In this document: positions 9,112-18,122 of the stretch, piece by piece | Layout: each line of letters begins with the position of its first letter | Position numbering within the stretch: the first letter of the stretch is position 1 | DNA from: Coemansia sp. RSA 1804 | Taxonomy: Eukaryota > Kickxellomycota > Kickxellomycetes > Kickxellales > Kickxellaceae | Length of the DNA: 26,785 bases | Reading direction: 5' to 3' | Assembly: GCA_027578815.1 (NCBI GenBank) | Contig: JANBTH010000206.1 | Coordinates: 1-26,785, forward strand | Made by a program: the position numbers and the translations under genes | Notes under the pieces: generated by a model | Database searches by the model: none | Told to the model about the DNA's origin: nothing | What the model saw: the letters and a program-made list of their open reading frames with translations, nothing else

Positions 9112-10791
9112 CTATGTGGGCAGACTGGGTGAAGAGAAAAACACGTCGTCAACAATCTGCTGGTTCTTTTTAGACGAGCGCTGGAAAGGAGCCAGATCTC
9201 GGACATTAGTGTTATCGATGGGAAGCAGAGCGTGCGATTGGGATGTTTCTGTTGTGTTACTCTTTGTTGTGTTTGTATGTACTGACGAGCCCGAGTTGGT
9301 GGTCTTTCTTACATTGTTATTCATTGAATGCTGCCTGCTTCCAAGCGAGTTTCCCATCGATGAGGCCTCTCTTGCGGCCCGGCTGTTTCCTTCGTTGGCA
9401 ATCATGTCATTCAGATCGGTGAGAACCATGGATCTGTCTAGAGCTGGAACATGGTAAGTATCAGGGCCGCTCAGCTGTGTAACGTGGATAGAAAGCTACA
9501 TTGAAGAAGAAAAGCAGCAAATGAAAGTGAGAATACGTGTGTGTTGGATATACTAGAGAATCAAGTCTGCGTTATTCTAAAAGACACAATGCCATGCGAA
9601 GACATGTAGTTTTGCAGCAACGAGCAGCTATTGCCCAGAGCCGCATTACTTACCTTTAAGGTACAGTTTAACTTTGATTCCTGGAGAAAGTACCGCCGAG
9701 ACGAGCCGGGCAATAGCGCATACTCGGAAAGATTGATGTTTAGTGTGCCGACCTTCATATGCACGTGTGAATAAACCTCCTACAAGATGACACGCGTATG
9801 AAAAAAAAAGAGTTACCGTATACGAAATTAGCTTTGGTGGCGAGATGAAAGACTTCAAAGCAGCAAAGATATGGCTATTGGGGAAAGCAAAAAAAAAATA
9901 GTGATCTTGTCTGGACTGCATCTGCCGATCAAACAAGTTCCAGCACATACAACGCAGGCAGACATGGAAGAGAAAATGAGGCGACGTCTGGAGCTGCGGC
10001 ATATGTCTGCAGATTACAAACATAAGCGCTAGATGAACATGAGGATCAAAGTGAGACTCGCAGATAGGGTGGCTTTTCTGGCAGCAACCAGAAAAAGATT
10101 AAAACAGAGCAAAGAGCCCCGCTCATTGTTCGGTTTGGGAGGATGGAGCCCTGCACATTGTGCTTGTACAACCACCATCGCCGCCATCATAAAAACGAAA
10201 ACAACAGCCAAATCAGTTTACAAACAAAACAATAACAACAACAATAGCAGAAAGGCAAAAGAGCCGCAACAAGGGTAGCTGTATATTAGCCAAGATAGAA
10301 GAACCCCCAAACAAGTATCGGCATCGGTGGTTCTTGGCTCTTTTCGCACTACCTGCGCAACGTACCTGCTTGATCGTAACCTTGAGCTCACATGGCGTCA
10401 ATATTCCGTCCTTTGAAATGGGAACGTCCACGGTTTTTTCTACAGCATGAAGCCAACGCACCTCGCGGTTGGCAACAGGAACCCTACGCTTTCGTATGGA
10501 AACAGAAGTGCCAGGAAAAAACATGGTAGCAGCAGCGCCAGGTATTGACAAAATAAAATCAGCGATATATATCCGCAACCCTTGCTCTGAAAACGGCACA
10601 AGCAGAACATGTGTCACAAGAACCTAGCATTATTTCGCGTACCTTGGTGTGGTGCCGCTGTGGTCCTGGCATTTCCACTTTGCATAGAAGACACCGTTCA
10701 GTGGCGGCACATTGTTGAGGTCTTCAATTCGCAGCAGCACATTGAAGTTAGCCATACGCGCTCGTGGCACAAAAAAGTTCTGTAGAGACAT
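9112..10791 (-). CDS. NT-C2 domain protein (EEIG1/EHBP1 N-terminal type), four exons
   Basis: A 258-residue protein assembled from four minus-strand exons: 10791-10643, 10483-10366, 9779-9654 and 9495-9112. Introns are 10642-10484 (159 nt), 10365-9780 (586 nt) and 9653-9496 (158 nt). Donors are GTACGC, GTACGT and GTAAGT; acceptors end CGTAG, TGTAG and TGTAG. Phases agree (2, 0, 0). The spliced product reads as one N-terminal C2 domain (about 1-150): MSLQNFFVPRAR, RIEDLNNVPPLNGVFYAKWK, VRWLHAVEKTVDVPISKDG, VGTLNINLSEYA and LSIHVTQLSGP. This fits the EEIG1/EHBP1 N-terminal family, thought to bind membranes or proteins in trafficking. The tail (about 170-258) is Ser/Asn/Thr-rich and likely disordered. 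The fungal role is unknown to me. A start at Met13 (10755) is possible. Confidence 0.85.
9780..10365 (-). other. Long second intron of the NT-C2 gene
   Basis: This 586-base intron is three to four times longer than the others modelled here. It has GTACGT and TTGTAG ends and joins phase-0 exons. On the opposite strand it contains an 81-codon reading frame (10033-10278) with an Asn run, which I do not recognise and consider probably non-coding. Confidence 0.7.
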
Positions 10792-11122
10792 TGTAGTGTA
10801 GCGTGTGTGGGATGGAAAATAAAGAAAGAATAAATGAAACATAAAACATCAACAGAGCGGAAAAAAGAAGATGGAAGACTGGACAACATCAAACGCATTC
10901 GACTGCCCAAAAAGGCACAAAAACACTGTCCGCAACTGATGATAGGCAACTTTGATGGCGGTTATTGTTATTGTCATATGATTTTCCGTCCAATGATTAA
11001 AATACAGCATTTCTATATTTTGGGTGGCATTCTCTTGGATCACATCTTGCTTTAAAAATATCAATGCAAAGTGAAGCGCAGGCGCTATAGTCCTCCTCTC
11101 TGTCTGTCTCTGCTGCATACGC
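10792..11122. promoter_or_regulatory. NT-C2 gene upstream region
   Basis: This 331-base gap lies between two tandem minus-strand genes. It should hold the NT-C2 promoter and leader (next to 10792) and the 3' UTR of the methyltransferase (next to 11122). The segment 10810-10875 is purine-rich on plus, so pyrimidine-rich in the NT-C2 sense direction. I see no gene in it. Confidence 0.4.
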
Positions 11123-11788
11123 CTAGACCCTCTTCGACATCACATAGAAGAAGTACTCGAATCCTCCATCATTGAGCCGCTCAACCGCAACATCCCACGA
11201 GTCGCGCTGCAGATGGCGCATGTGAAAGTGCGGCTGCCCAAATGTAATCCAGATAAACCTTCCGCCTGGTGCCAGCACCCTGTCAACCTCATTGACCTCG
11301 CGCCTGACGTTCTCACACAGCTCCGCCGATGGCTCCCACACATTGCCCTTGTCGCACATCAGCGCATCCAATGTTCCTTTGTCGACTGCCACGTCGATTG
11401 ACCCATCATCTAGGTGCATCTCGCGCACATCCATCACCTCCCAAGCCATCTTGTCCATATGCCTTGTGCGCTGACGCATACACTCAATAACAACGTCGCT
11501 GTAATCGACATTGACAATGTTTTGGTATCCGGCGCTGTACATGTCTTCGGAAAGCGTCGAGTTGCCACATCCTAACATCAGAATTCGGGCGCCCTTGCTT
11601 GCAATATACTTTGAGAATAGCTGGTCTAGATCCTTGTATGTCTTAAACCAGTCAAAAGAGCTGTCTGCCTCTTGCGCGTACCGCTTCTGCCAGTAATCCT
11701 TTGTTCCGTATTCTGTGTTATTTGTTGGAAGCACCGCCAGATCGGTGGATGCCTTTATGTGTGCACTTTCTTCGTTTTCCTGTTGCAT
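11123..11788 (-). CDS. SAM-dependent methyltransferase, EEF1AKMT4/METTL13-like
   Basis: A 221-residue class I methyltransferase. The N-terminus has the family signature YGTKDYWQKRYAQE (27-40) followed by FDWFKTYKDL. Motif I is ILMLGCGNSTLSEDMY (69-84), the acidic SAM-ribose residue is likely D95 in NVDYSD, and IDVAVDKGTLDAL (131-143) is the post-motif typical of this group. The closest match I recall is human EEF1AKMT4 and the METTL13 domains, which methylate lysines of elongation factor eEF1A; an eEF1A substrate here is inference. The gene is intronless and cytosolic by lack of a targeting signal. It is divergent from the Pex4-like gene across 378 bases. Confidence 0.85.
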   Translation of the reverse strand: MQQENEESAHIKASTDLAVLPTNNTEYGTKDYWQKRYAQEADSSFDWFKTYKDLDQLFSKYIASKGARILMLGCGNSTLSEDMYSAGYQNIVNVDYSDVVIECMRQRTRHMDKMAWEVMDVREMHLDDGSIDVAVDKGTLDALMCDKGNVWEPSAELCENVRREVNEVDRVLAPGGRFIWITFGQPHFHMRHLQRDSWDVAVERLNDGGFEYFFYVMSKRV

Positions 11789-12166
11789 AGTGTAAAATGG
11801 CAGGGTGTATCACTGCTACTACTGTGTGTTCGGACAAAGACAAAAGACGCAAGACAACACAACATAATAAACGAAAACTGCAGCTCTATTCAGCCGAGTT
11901 GTGATATCGGAGTTCTCCCAGGAGAAATGATGGGTCCAACCAATGATTTGGAGGGCAGCGGTCATCCATTTAGGCGGGTAAATGGAAATGGGTTCCATCC
12001 AATATTTTCTTGTTCCTTGGACAACATTTTCTGGGCATTTTTGATACTTTTGTACTCTATTCCCTTTTATTTTAAATTCCTTTGATTCTTCAATTTATCT
12101 TTTATTTCAACATTGTCTCTAAGCAGGGGAACAAGCTTGTCATACACCAGAACGCACGTACTTTAA
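11789..12166. promoter_or_regulatory. Divergent promoter, methyltransferase (-) and Pex4-like E2 (+)
   Basis: A 378-base spacer between divergent ATGs containing no recognisable gene. CCAAT occurs at about 11938-11942, and the stretch 12000-12120 is T-rich on plus as expected for a leader of the E2 gene. Confidence 0.4.
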
Positions 12167-12628
12167 ATGACATCTGTTACAAAGCGGCTTCTCAAGGAAC
12201 TCCAGGATGTCCGAAAGGAGTCAAGCAAAGGGATTTTATGTCTAGAGCCGAAATGCGACGATGATATTCTGGAATGGCGTGCTGTTCTCCAAGGACCGCA
12301 GGACACCCCATACCACGGCGGCAGATTCGAGCTTCACATTAGGATTCCAGAGCAATATCCTATTCATCCGCCAACACTGACATTTGTCACCCCAGTCTGC
12401 CACCCCAATGTCCATTTCGAAACCGGTGAGATATGTCTAGACATTCTCAAGACTCAGTGGTCGCCCGCGTGGACACTTGCATCGACATGTCTGGCCATCC
12501 TTGTGCTTCTGGCTAATCCTGAACCCTCCAGCCCGCTCAATTGTGACATTGCAAACCTGCTGCGCTGCGGCGACACTCTTGGCTACAGCTCGCTCGTATC
12601 ATTCTATACTTCCATGTTTGCCATGTAG
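12167..12628 (+). CDS. PEX4: Ubiquitin-conjugating enzyme E2, Pex4-like
   Basis: A 153-residue single-domain E2 enzyme. The UBC fold signatures are YPIHPPTLTFVT, the HPN motif (79-81, CHPNVHFETG) and the active-site Cys C90 in GEICLDIL, followed by WSPAWTL and the helix ending PEPSSPLNCD. The SPLNCD segment and the overall pattern best fit Pex4 (Ubc10), the E2 that with Pex22 at the peroxisome membrane monoubiquitinates the import receptor Pex5 for recycling. The chosen ATG is directly preceded by an in-frame TAA, and the N-terminal helix (KRLLKELQDV) starts immediately. No intron is needed. Another small E2 class cannot be fully excluded without a tree. Confidence 0.87.
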   Translation: MTSVTKRLLKELQDVRKESSKGILCLEPKCDDDILEWRAVLQGPQDTPYHGGRFELHIRIPEQYPIHPPTLTFVTPVCHPNVHFETGEICLDILKTQWSPAWTLASTCLAILVLLANPEPSSPLNCDIANLLRCGDTLGYSSLVSFYTSMFAM

Positions 12629-12735
12629 CGCGGTTGGCCCACAAAAAGAACAGCGTGTTATCAAGAGGTCTTGCCGATGTATTAATAGTTTAGCAAATAT
12701 ATGAAAGGATATCTAAAATGCACACTAGCAGGATT

Positions 12736-13932
12736 CTAGACCTTATGGTACTTTGCCGGCACAAATGGCATCTTGACAACGGTGGCATCCTGGATGCGAT
12801 TGCGCACCTTGACCTTGAGTGCGGTGTCTTTCTTGTTGAATCCCTTCTTGACGTATGCCATTGCAATGTTCTTGCCAAGAGATGGTGCCGGGACGCCCGA
12901 GGTGATCTCACCGATCTCCTCTCCATCGACAGACAGAACCTTGGCGTGAGCGCGAGCTGGTGCACCCTCAACAACCAGACCCACGCGACGGCGTAGGCCG
13001 CCCTTCTTTGCAATCTGATCCAGAATGATGCTGTCGCCAATAAACCCGCCCTCTGCACGGCGGCGCTTACCAACTGTCCACACCAGGTTCGCCTCCATGG
13101 GGGTGGTTGTCAAGTCGATATCTGATCCGTACAAACACAAACCAGCCTCCAAGCGCAGTGAGTCGCGTGCGCCGAGCCCTGCCAGCTTGACTTTGGGATT
13201 CTCAAGAAGCTGCTCAGTAATTGCAACCACCTCCCCGGTCGGGATAGAAAGCTCGAATCCATCCTCGCCGGTATACCCCGAACGAGCGACATGGCAGGGG
13301 ATGCCTCTGATATCCACATTCCTCCCGGTCATAAATGACATCTGGCTCAGGTCGATGCCAGCAAGCTGCTCAAGCGCCTGCTGTGAAGAAGGCCCCTGGA
13401 GCGCTATCAGTGAGTGATCGTCAATTCTTTTCACCTCAACATCGGCACCCTTGTCCTGAAAGACCTTGGCGTACTTCAAAAGGTGTGCCAGGTCCTTGTC
13501 TGCACAGCCGGCATTCGACACTACGTAGAGAGAGTTTTCTTGCTGGGTAATGATCGTATCATCTTCGATCCCGCCGTTCTCGTTGGTGAACAGCGAAAGG
13601 GTTGATCCGCCAACAGGCAGCTCCTTGAGGTCGCCAACCACAAGATGCTCGAGAAAGCTGTGGCGGTCCTTGCCAGTAATCCGGGTCTGCAGCATATGGG
13701 AGACATCGAATATCGATGCGTGCTTGCGGGTGTGGAGGTGCGAGTCAAGCGCTCCCTGGTCGGCATACACAAGGGGCATGTCCCAGCCGGCAAACGGGCC
13801 GAATTTTGCGCCGTGTTTCTTGTGAAGGCTGTAAAGTGCGGTTTGCTTTGACGATGCGCCAGAGCTCATGAAGCGAACACCGCAAGTACTGCGTGTCTGC
13901 AGAGCACGGCGGGCGATAGTCTTCATAGGCAT
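12736..13932 (-). CDS. GCV1: Aminomethyltransferase, glycine cleavage system T protein (mitochondrial)
   Basis: A 398-residue T protein. In the mitochondrial matrix it releases ammonia from the aminomethyl group carried by H protein and passes the methylene to tetrahydrofolate. Residues 1-30 are basic and Ser/Thr/Ala-rich (RRALQTRSTCGVRFMSSG), a likely presequence. Conserved elements are GWDMPL, FDVSHM (75-80), NENGGIEDDTII with D124 at the position of the catalytic Asp of bacterial GcvT, SGYTGEDGFE (218-227), RDSLRLEAGLCLYG (256-269), PMEANLVW and the C-terminal barrel with GEITSG. Length agrees with the family (about 400). The gene is intronless. Its 3' end faces the Pex4-like gene across 107 bases. 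Confidence 0.96.
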   Translation of the reverse strand: MPMKTIARRALQTRSTCGVRFMSSGASSKQTALYSLHKKHGAKFGPFAGWDMPLVYADQGALDSHLHTRKHASIFDVSHMLQTRITGKDRHSFLEHLVVGDLKELPVGGSTLSLFTNENGGIEDDTIITQQENSLYVVSNAGCADKDLAHLLKYAKVFQDKGADVEVKRIDDHSLIALQGPSSQQALEQLAGIDLSQMSFMTGRNVDIRGIPCHVARSGYTGEDGFELSIPTGEVVAITEQLLENPKVKLAGLGARDSLRLEAGLCLYGSDIDLTTTPMEANLVWTVGKRRRAEGGFIGDSIILDQIAKKGGLRRRVGLVVEGAPARAHAKVLSVDGEEIGEITSGVPAPSLGKNIAMAYVKKGFNKKDTALKVKVRNRIQDATVVKMPFVPAKYHKV

Positions 13933-14528
13933 TCCTTTTCAGCGCGATAAAAGAAAGACAAAGTATTGCAGGGGAGAGGGGTTTCTTGCCTTTTTTTTAC
14001 GCAAGATATAGTCACAAGCCGAATCGAAAAAGGATAATATAAATTTGAAATAATAAAGGAAACAATGAAAGAAAGAGAGGGTTGATTCTGCAACTTTACA
14101 GGTGTTTTTAATGAGCAATATAAGAAGTGTGGGTTGGCCAGCAGTTTGTGCGTTATTTTTTTTAACTCGCGCGACGAGCGGCAAATTTTCCTGGGCAACA
14201 CTAGCTAAAGGCCACATCCCTCAAAAGATACATTTTATTACTTGGCTTGAAGAGCAAGAGCACTCTTGCCGGCATATTGCTTTTATCTTGGTATCAAAAG
14301 TCTCCGCATCTGGGGACCAGCTGTTCTACGGCTCTGGCCTGCAGCCGATACCCAATGCGGACCATACTATTTGATAACAGAAAGGCATGGGAACACGATC
14401 CTAAAAAGGCAATTTAAAATAGGTGGGGGTTACATAAAGTGTTGCTAGAGCTTGAAAAGGCATAGAAAGGAAAAGAAAAGAAAATGTAAAGTATACGATA
14501 GAGTCGACGGGAAAAGTCAATATAAATT
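13933..14528. other. GcvT upstream region and PSP1-domain gene 3' flank
   Basis: A 596-base gap between tandem minus-strand genes. No recognisable coding or RNA gene is present. The part next to the GcvT start (13935-14090) is AT-rich with purine runs on plus, that is, pyrimidine tracts on the GcvT sense strand. A minus-strand AATAAA occurs at 14234-14239, some 290 bases past the PSP1-gene stop, and is a weak poly(A)-signal candidate. Confidence 0.4.
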
Positions 14529-17500
14529 CTAGCTTGTTTGCTGACACATCCAGATACGGGTTTTAAAGTGCTTGAACAGCTCGCGCACCAGCTCGCGGAA
14601 ATCAACACGCCGATCGGCCTTGAAATAGAATGTTAGTTTGCGCCGGTCAAACTGGAACTCTGCATCCACAACGCACATTGAGAGCTTGCGTTGCTGTACT
14701 TTGCCCTGACACATGGTCAATGCGCTTTGCTCATCCAGCACCTTGTTGTTGGTAAGATCCGCCACTTCCCGCTGGTCGGCCACGCGGAAGATGCGCTTTA
14801 TAAACACATCCTTTGCAGACCCGGCCGACGGCATTGCCGCAGCCGCAGAAAGCGACTCTTTGGCAGAGGGCTTTCTCGAAACACTGCGGCCAGTACTACT
14901 ACTGTTGGGCTTGCTGCCATAGCCGTCATTGTCGCTGCTTCCACCGACAACAAGGGATGCAGCGCTATCGGTTGGAGCCACGCTGCTTCGACCATCGGAA
15001 TGCACCGCATCGGCAAATCCGCCCCCACTACTAGCAACACTGTCCGACAGAGAAGCACTAAATGACTTGACGGCGGCGTCGGAAAGCAGCTCCTCCTTGA
15101 TAATTCCAAGATCCACACCTCTGTCCGCTTCAACAAGGACGTAGGTCCCAGGAGCGTACTGCGATTCTGATGGCCGAGCTCCAGCCGCATCCACCGCCGG
15201 TGCTGGGATGGCCGACGGCGCCAAGGTAGGAATAACCATCACATCCATATCTTTTGTGGGCGAGAAAAAGAGATCGCAGCGGCTTCCCTTGAACTGCACA
15301 ACAAACACGCGCGTCTGCTTTGGCAGCGACTGGAATAGCAAGCCCTTGCCCATATCTGCAAAAGGCATGTTTGGAGTGATTGTTGTAGCTGGGTTTGGAA
15401 GCAATGTGTGCGATCCGCCATTCAATATGGGCATAGGCGGGTACAATGCAACAGATGCACTAGGATGGGTCATTCCAACAATGGCTGGATGGCTTGCACG
15501 GCGCATATGATGGTGATGCTGAGGTTGTTGCTGGGGCGTTTGCAGAGGCTGTTTGGATTGTTGCTGACTGGATTGTTGCTGATGTAGCAGTTGCTGTTGC
15601 TGTTGCTGTTGCTGGAGGTGGTTCTGGTGCTGTTGTAACTGAGTCTGAAGACGTGAAGGCCGCTGCTGGGATACCTGGCCTTGTGCTAACTGCATCGCAA
15701 ATGGCACCGGCACTGGCTGGAGTAAAGGCGGTGTGTTCTGCTGAGTATGCATAGTTGTGAACGGCTGCAACGGCCCCATCGCGTTATGCTGCTGTTGCTG
15801 TGGGACACTGCCCATCTGCTGAGGGCCAACAAAGGAGCCAGGGTACCCTCCAGCATTTGGAACCATGCCCGACAGATGAGACGCAAATGCCGGGCCTCCA
15901 TTCGCTGAGCTACTCGCCGAAGCCCTGTCGGTCGGGGGTTGTCCCTGGTACTGTTGAAACGAAGATATCTGATTCTGAGCGTGAGAATCAGGCATAGTTG
16001 GCTGAACAGACATGCTCTGCTGTCTCTGTATATGCACCGGATGCGCGCCAAATACCCCATACGGTGCTGAGAACATGGCGCCCTGATGATAGACATTTTG
16101 CTGCAGATTAGAGTGCGAATACATTCCAAAATCACCAGGACCAAACGAACCTGCTGCTGACTGCACTGGTGCTGCATTGATTTCGGCGGTAGATACAATG
16201 CCCAGGCTAGGACCCGCTGCTGCTGCTGCTGCTGAGGCACTGGCCAATGAGTGTCTGCGATGAAGATTGGACATTCCGGATAGATAGTTCATGTTCATCG
16301 ATTGTCTAATGCCAGAAGACCGCTCAAACAGCGCGTTTGCAGTAGTACTACCATCAAGCGTGGCATCGCTGGCTGGATTTTCCGATCTAACGTCCAAAGA
16401 TGGACGTCGCATATCTTTGAGCGAATTGATACGATGTGGGGCATACGCGCTTGCTGATTGCAGAGACGTTTCCGGCGCAAGATCAGGAATTGCAAAAGAG
16501 GTCATATGCTCCACACTGGTGCGACGGTTTACGCTGAGAGGAGACGCAGTCGAGACGCGGTTAAGCGCATAGAGCCCCGTTGACGAGTCAAAGTGCTGAG
16601 GGAGCGGTGCAGCCATAATAGAGTTTCCAAAGCTGGGCATGCTCATATTGCGCATCAGCGCACTGTCAGCCAGGGCTGCAGCTGGCTCCAACGCTGCTGA
16701 CGAGACATCCTCCTCACACATGGTCGGAAGATGGTGACTAAGCTGCGCATACCTTGAGTGCATTCCTGGTGGTGGAGGATATGCACTACTACCATCGCCT
16801 GGGTGCTCATTGGGTGGATTTACGCTTCCGGTGGTTGGGTTAGCGCCAACCACCGGGTGTGCCTGTGCTGCCAATTGGGACGAGGGCGGGGCGCTGCTTG
16901 CGATGCCTGAAACGGATAAAGACGCATGAGCACCGCGCCCAACGCTGCCATGTGATGCGCCGCCGCTGCTATTGACACTGCCATCGCTTTTTGCCTGGTG
17001 GAGGCAACAGCCACCACCAGAACCAGCACTGGTGTTTGGAGCTGCACCGATAGAGTAGGCCGACAGGTTCAGTAAATGGTGTGTTTCAGCAGAGGACTCT
17101 GGCAGCCGACGAATAGGTATAGCGGAGGCATTGCTGATGCCAACCAACGTGCCAGTGCTGCTAACGCTGCCGCTGATGCTGGGGTTGGCTTTTGGAGGCA
17201 ATCCAGACGCGTTAGAGGCAGCACCAACAGCATCATACCGAGCAGTAGAGCCAGTGATAGTAGCAGTGGCTGTTGTGTAGATAGGGTCCATCTGCGATGC
17301 TATAGGGTTGTCCAAGCTAGTAGTGCGATGAATCGGATTAGAGCTGATCGATGCGCCAAGCGGGCTGACAGTGCGGTTGCTGTTGGAGATGGATATAGAA
17401 CCATGCCGCGAAAGCACACCAAGTGTTGCTGAGGATGCTGGGCTGATATGACCAGGAGAACCAGAGGGCTCAACGCTTGCAACAGTGGAAAAGCGGTATA

Positions 17501-18122
17501 TTGGGTTGGGCATGGCGAATATATTTGGAAGGGTGGTGGAGCGACCACGTAGAATCGCCTCGTCAAGCTCGGAGTAATCCACCTCGACGGTCGAATGGCC
17601 GCCACCCCTACCAATGCCAATACCAGCTACAGAATCAGGGTTGGCGCGCGTGGTATCAGCTCCAGGCCCATTGCTGTTATTGCCAGATACGGCCATTGTA
17701 GTGTTCGCGTCAGAGTAAGGAACAGCAGGCAGTGGTGGTTTGTGGTCCAGATTCATGGTGCTGTATTTGCCCCTGAGGTCGCAAATATCGACTGGCGATT
17801 TGTACGCACCCATGGCCGAAGCCGCGTGGGATGCTGGGATGGGCTGCACCGACGACCAAGCACCAATACTGTCAAGCGTGGCAGACTGCGAGCTGTATTC
17901 TGCAAACAGAGGCTCTGCAGGATTGGAGTCGATGCCAGGGGTTGTTGGTGACGATGCGGGCGAAGGCGACGATGCGCATGTCTCACGAGAGGCCTTTCTG
18001 CTGTTGGCATACATCGGGGGAGTAGAGCAGACGACGGAAGTCTTGCTTTTGGTCAAAAGGAGGAGGACAATTAATGAGGAGGAGGAATATGTGCGAAAAC
18101 GTAATTTGGTCTGAACAAACAA
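14529..18122 (-). CDS. Low-complexity protein with C-terminal PSP1 domain
   Basis: An intronless reading frame of up to 1197 residues. The C-terminus is a PSP1 domain in pieces: VFVVQFKGSRCDLFF (about 937-952), YVLVEADRGVDLG (about 990-1003), then after a low-complexity insert KRIFRVADQREVADL, VVDAEFQFDRRKLTFYF and DFRELVRELFKHFKTRIWMC to the end (about 1105-1195). This is the domain of yeast Psp1, a Gln/Asn-rich protein known as a high-copy suppressor of DNA polymerase alpha mutants; its biochemical role is unclear. The rest is Ser/Gly/Ala/Pro-rich with a Gln/His-rich segment at about 835-875, probably disordered. Arg-x-x-Ser sites recur. The first 36 codons derive from a pyrimidine-rich tract, so the real start may be the in-frame ATG at 18014, giving 1161 residues. 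Confidence 0.85.
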   Translation of the reverse strand: MFVQTKLRFRTYSSSSLIVLLLLTKSKTSVVCSTPPMYANSRKASRETCASSPSPASSPTTPGIDSNPAEPLFAEYSSQSATLDSIGAWSSVQPIPASHAASAMGAYKSPVDICDLRGKYSTMNLDHKPPLPAVPYSDANTTMAVSGNNSNGPGADTTRANPDSVAGIGIGRGGGHSTVEVDYSELDEAILRGRSTTLPNIFAMPNPIYRFSTVASVEPSGSPGHISPASSATLGVLSRHGSISISNSNRTVSPLGASISSNPIHRTTSLDNPIASQMDPIYTTATATITGSTARYDAVGAASNASGLPPKANPSISGSVSSTGTLVGISNASAIPIRRLPESSAETHHLLNLSAYSIGAAPNTSAGSGGGCCLHQAKSDGSVNSSGGASHGSVGRGAHASLSVSGIASSAPPSSQLAAQAHPVVGANPTTGSVNPPNEHPGDGSSAYPPPPGMHSRYAQLSHHLPTMCEEDVSSAALEPAAALADSALMRNMSMPSFGNSIMAAPLPQHFDSSTGLYALNRVSTASPLSVNRRTSVEHMTSFAIPDLAPETSLQSASAYAPHRINSLKDMRRPSLDVRSENPASDATLDGSTTANALFERSSGIRQSMNMNYLSGMSNLHRRHSLASASAAAAAAGPSLGIVSTAEINAAPVQSAAGSFGPGDFGMYSHSNLQQNVYHQGAMFSAPYGVFGAHPVHIQRQQSMSVQPTMPDSHAQNQISSFQQYQGQPPTDRASASSSANGGPAFASHLSGMVPNAGGYPGSFVGPQQMGSVPQQQQHNAMGPLQPFTTMHTQQNTPPLLQPVPVPFAMQLAQGQVSQQRPSRLQTQLQQHQNHLQQQQQQQQLLHQQQSSQQQSKQPLQTPQQQPQHHHHMRRASHPAIVGMTHPSASVALYPPMPILNGGSHTLLPNPATTITPNMPFADMGKGLLFQSLPKQTRVFVVQFKGSRCDLFFSPTKDMDVMVIPTLAPSAIPAPAVDAAGARPSESQYAPGTYVLVEADRGVDLGIIKEELLSDAAVKSFSASLSDSVASSGGGFADAVHSDGRSSVAPTDSAASLVVGGSSDNDGYGSKPNSSSTGRSVSRKPSAKESLSAAAAMPSAGSAKDVFIKRIFRVADQREVADLTNNKVLDEQSALTMCQGKVQQRKLSMCVVDAEFQFDRRKLTFYFKADRRVDFRELVRELFKHFKTRIWMCQQTS
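15560..15620 (-). repeat. Imperfect CAG/CAA glutamine tract in the PSP1-domain gene
   Basis: The sense (minus) strand has runs of CAA and CAG codons giving up to eight consecutive glutamines with Leu and His interruptions. Mixed codon use suggests a selected or old tract, not a fresh single-codon expansion. Confidence 0.75.

Noticed and set aside
10033..10278. 81-codon plus-strand frame with an Asn run inside the NT-C2 intron
   Set aside because: No domain or homology recognised; kept only as a low-interest note on the long intron.
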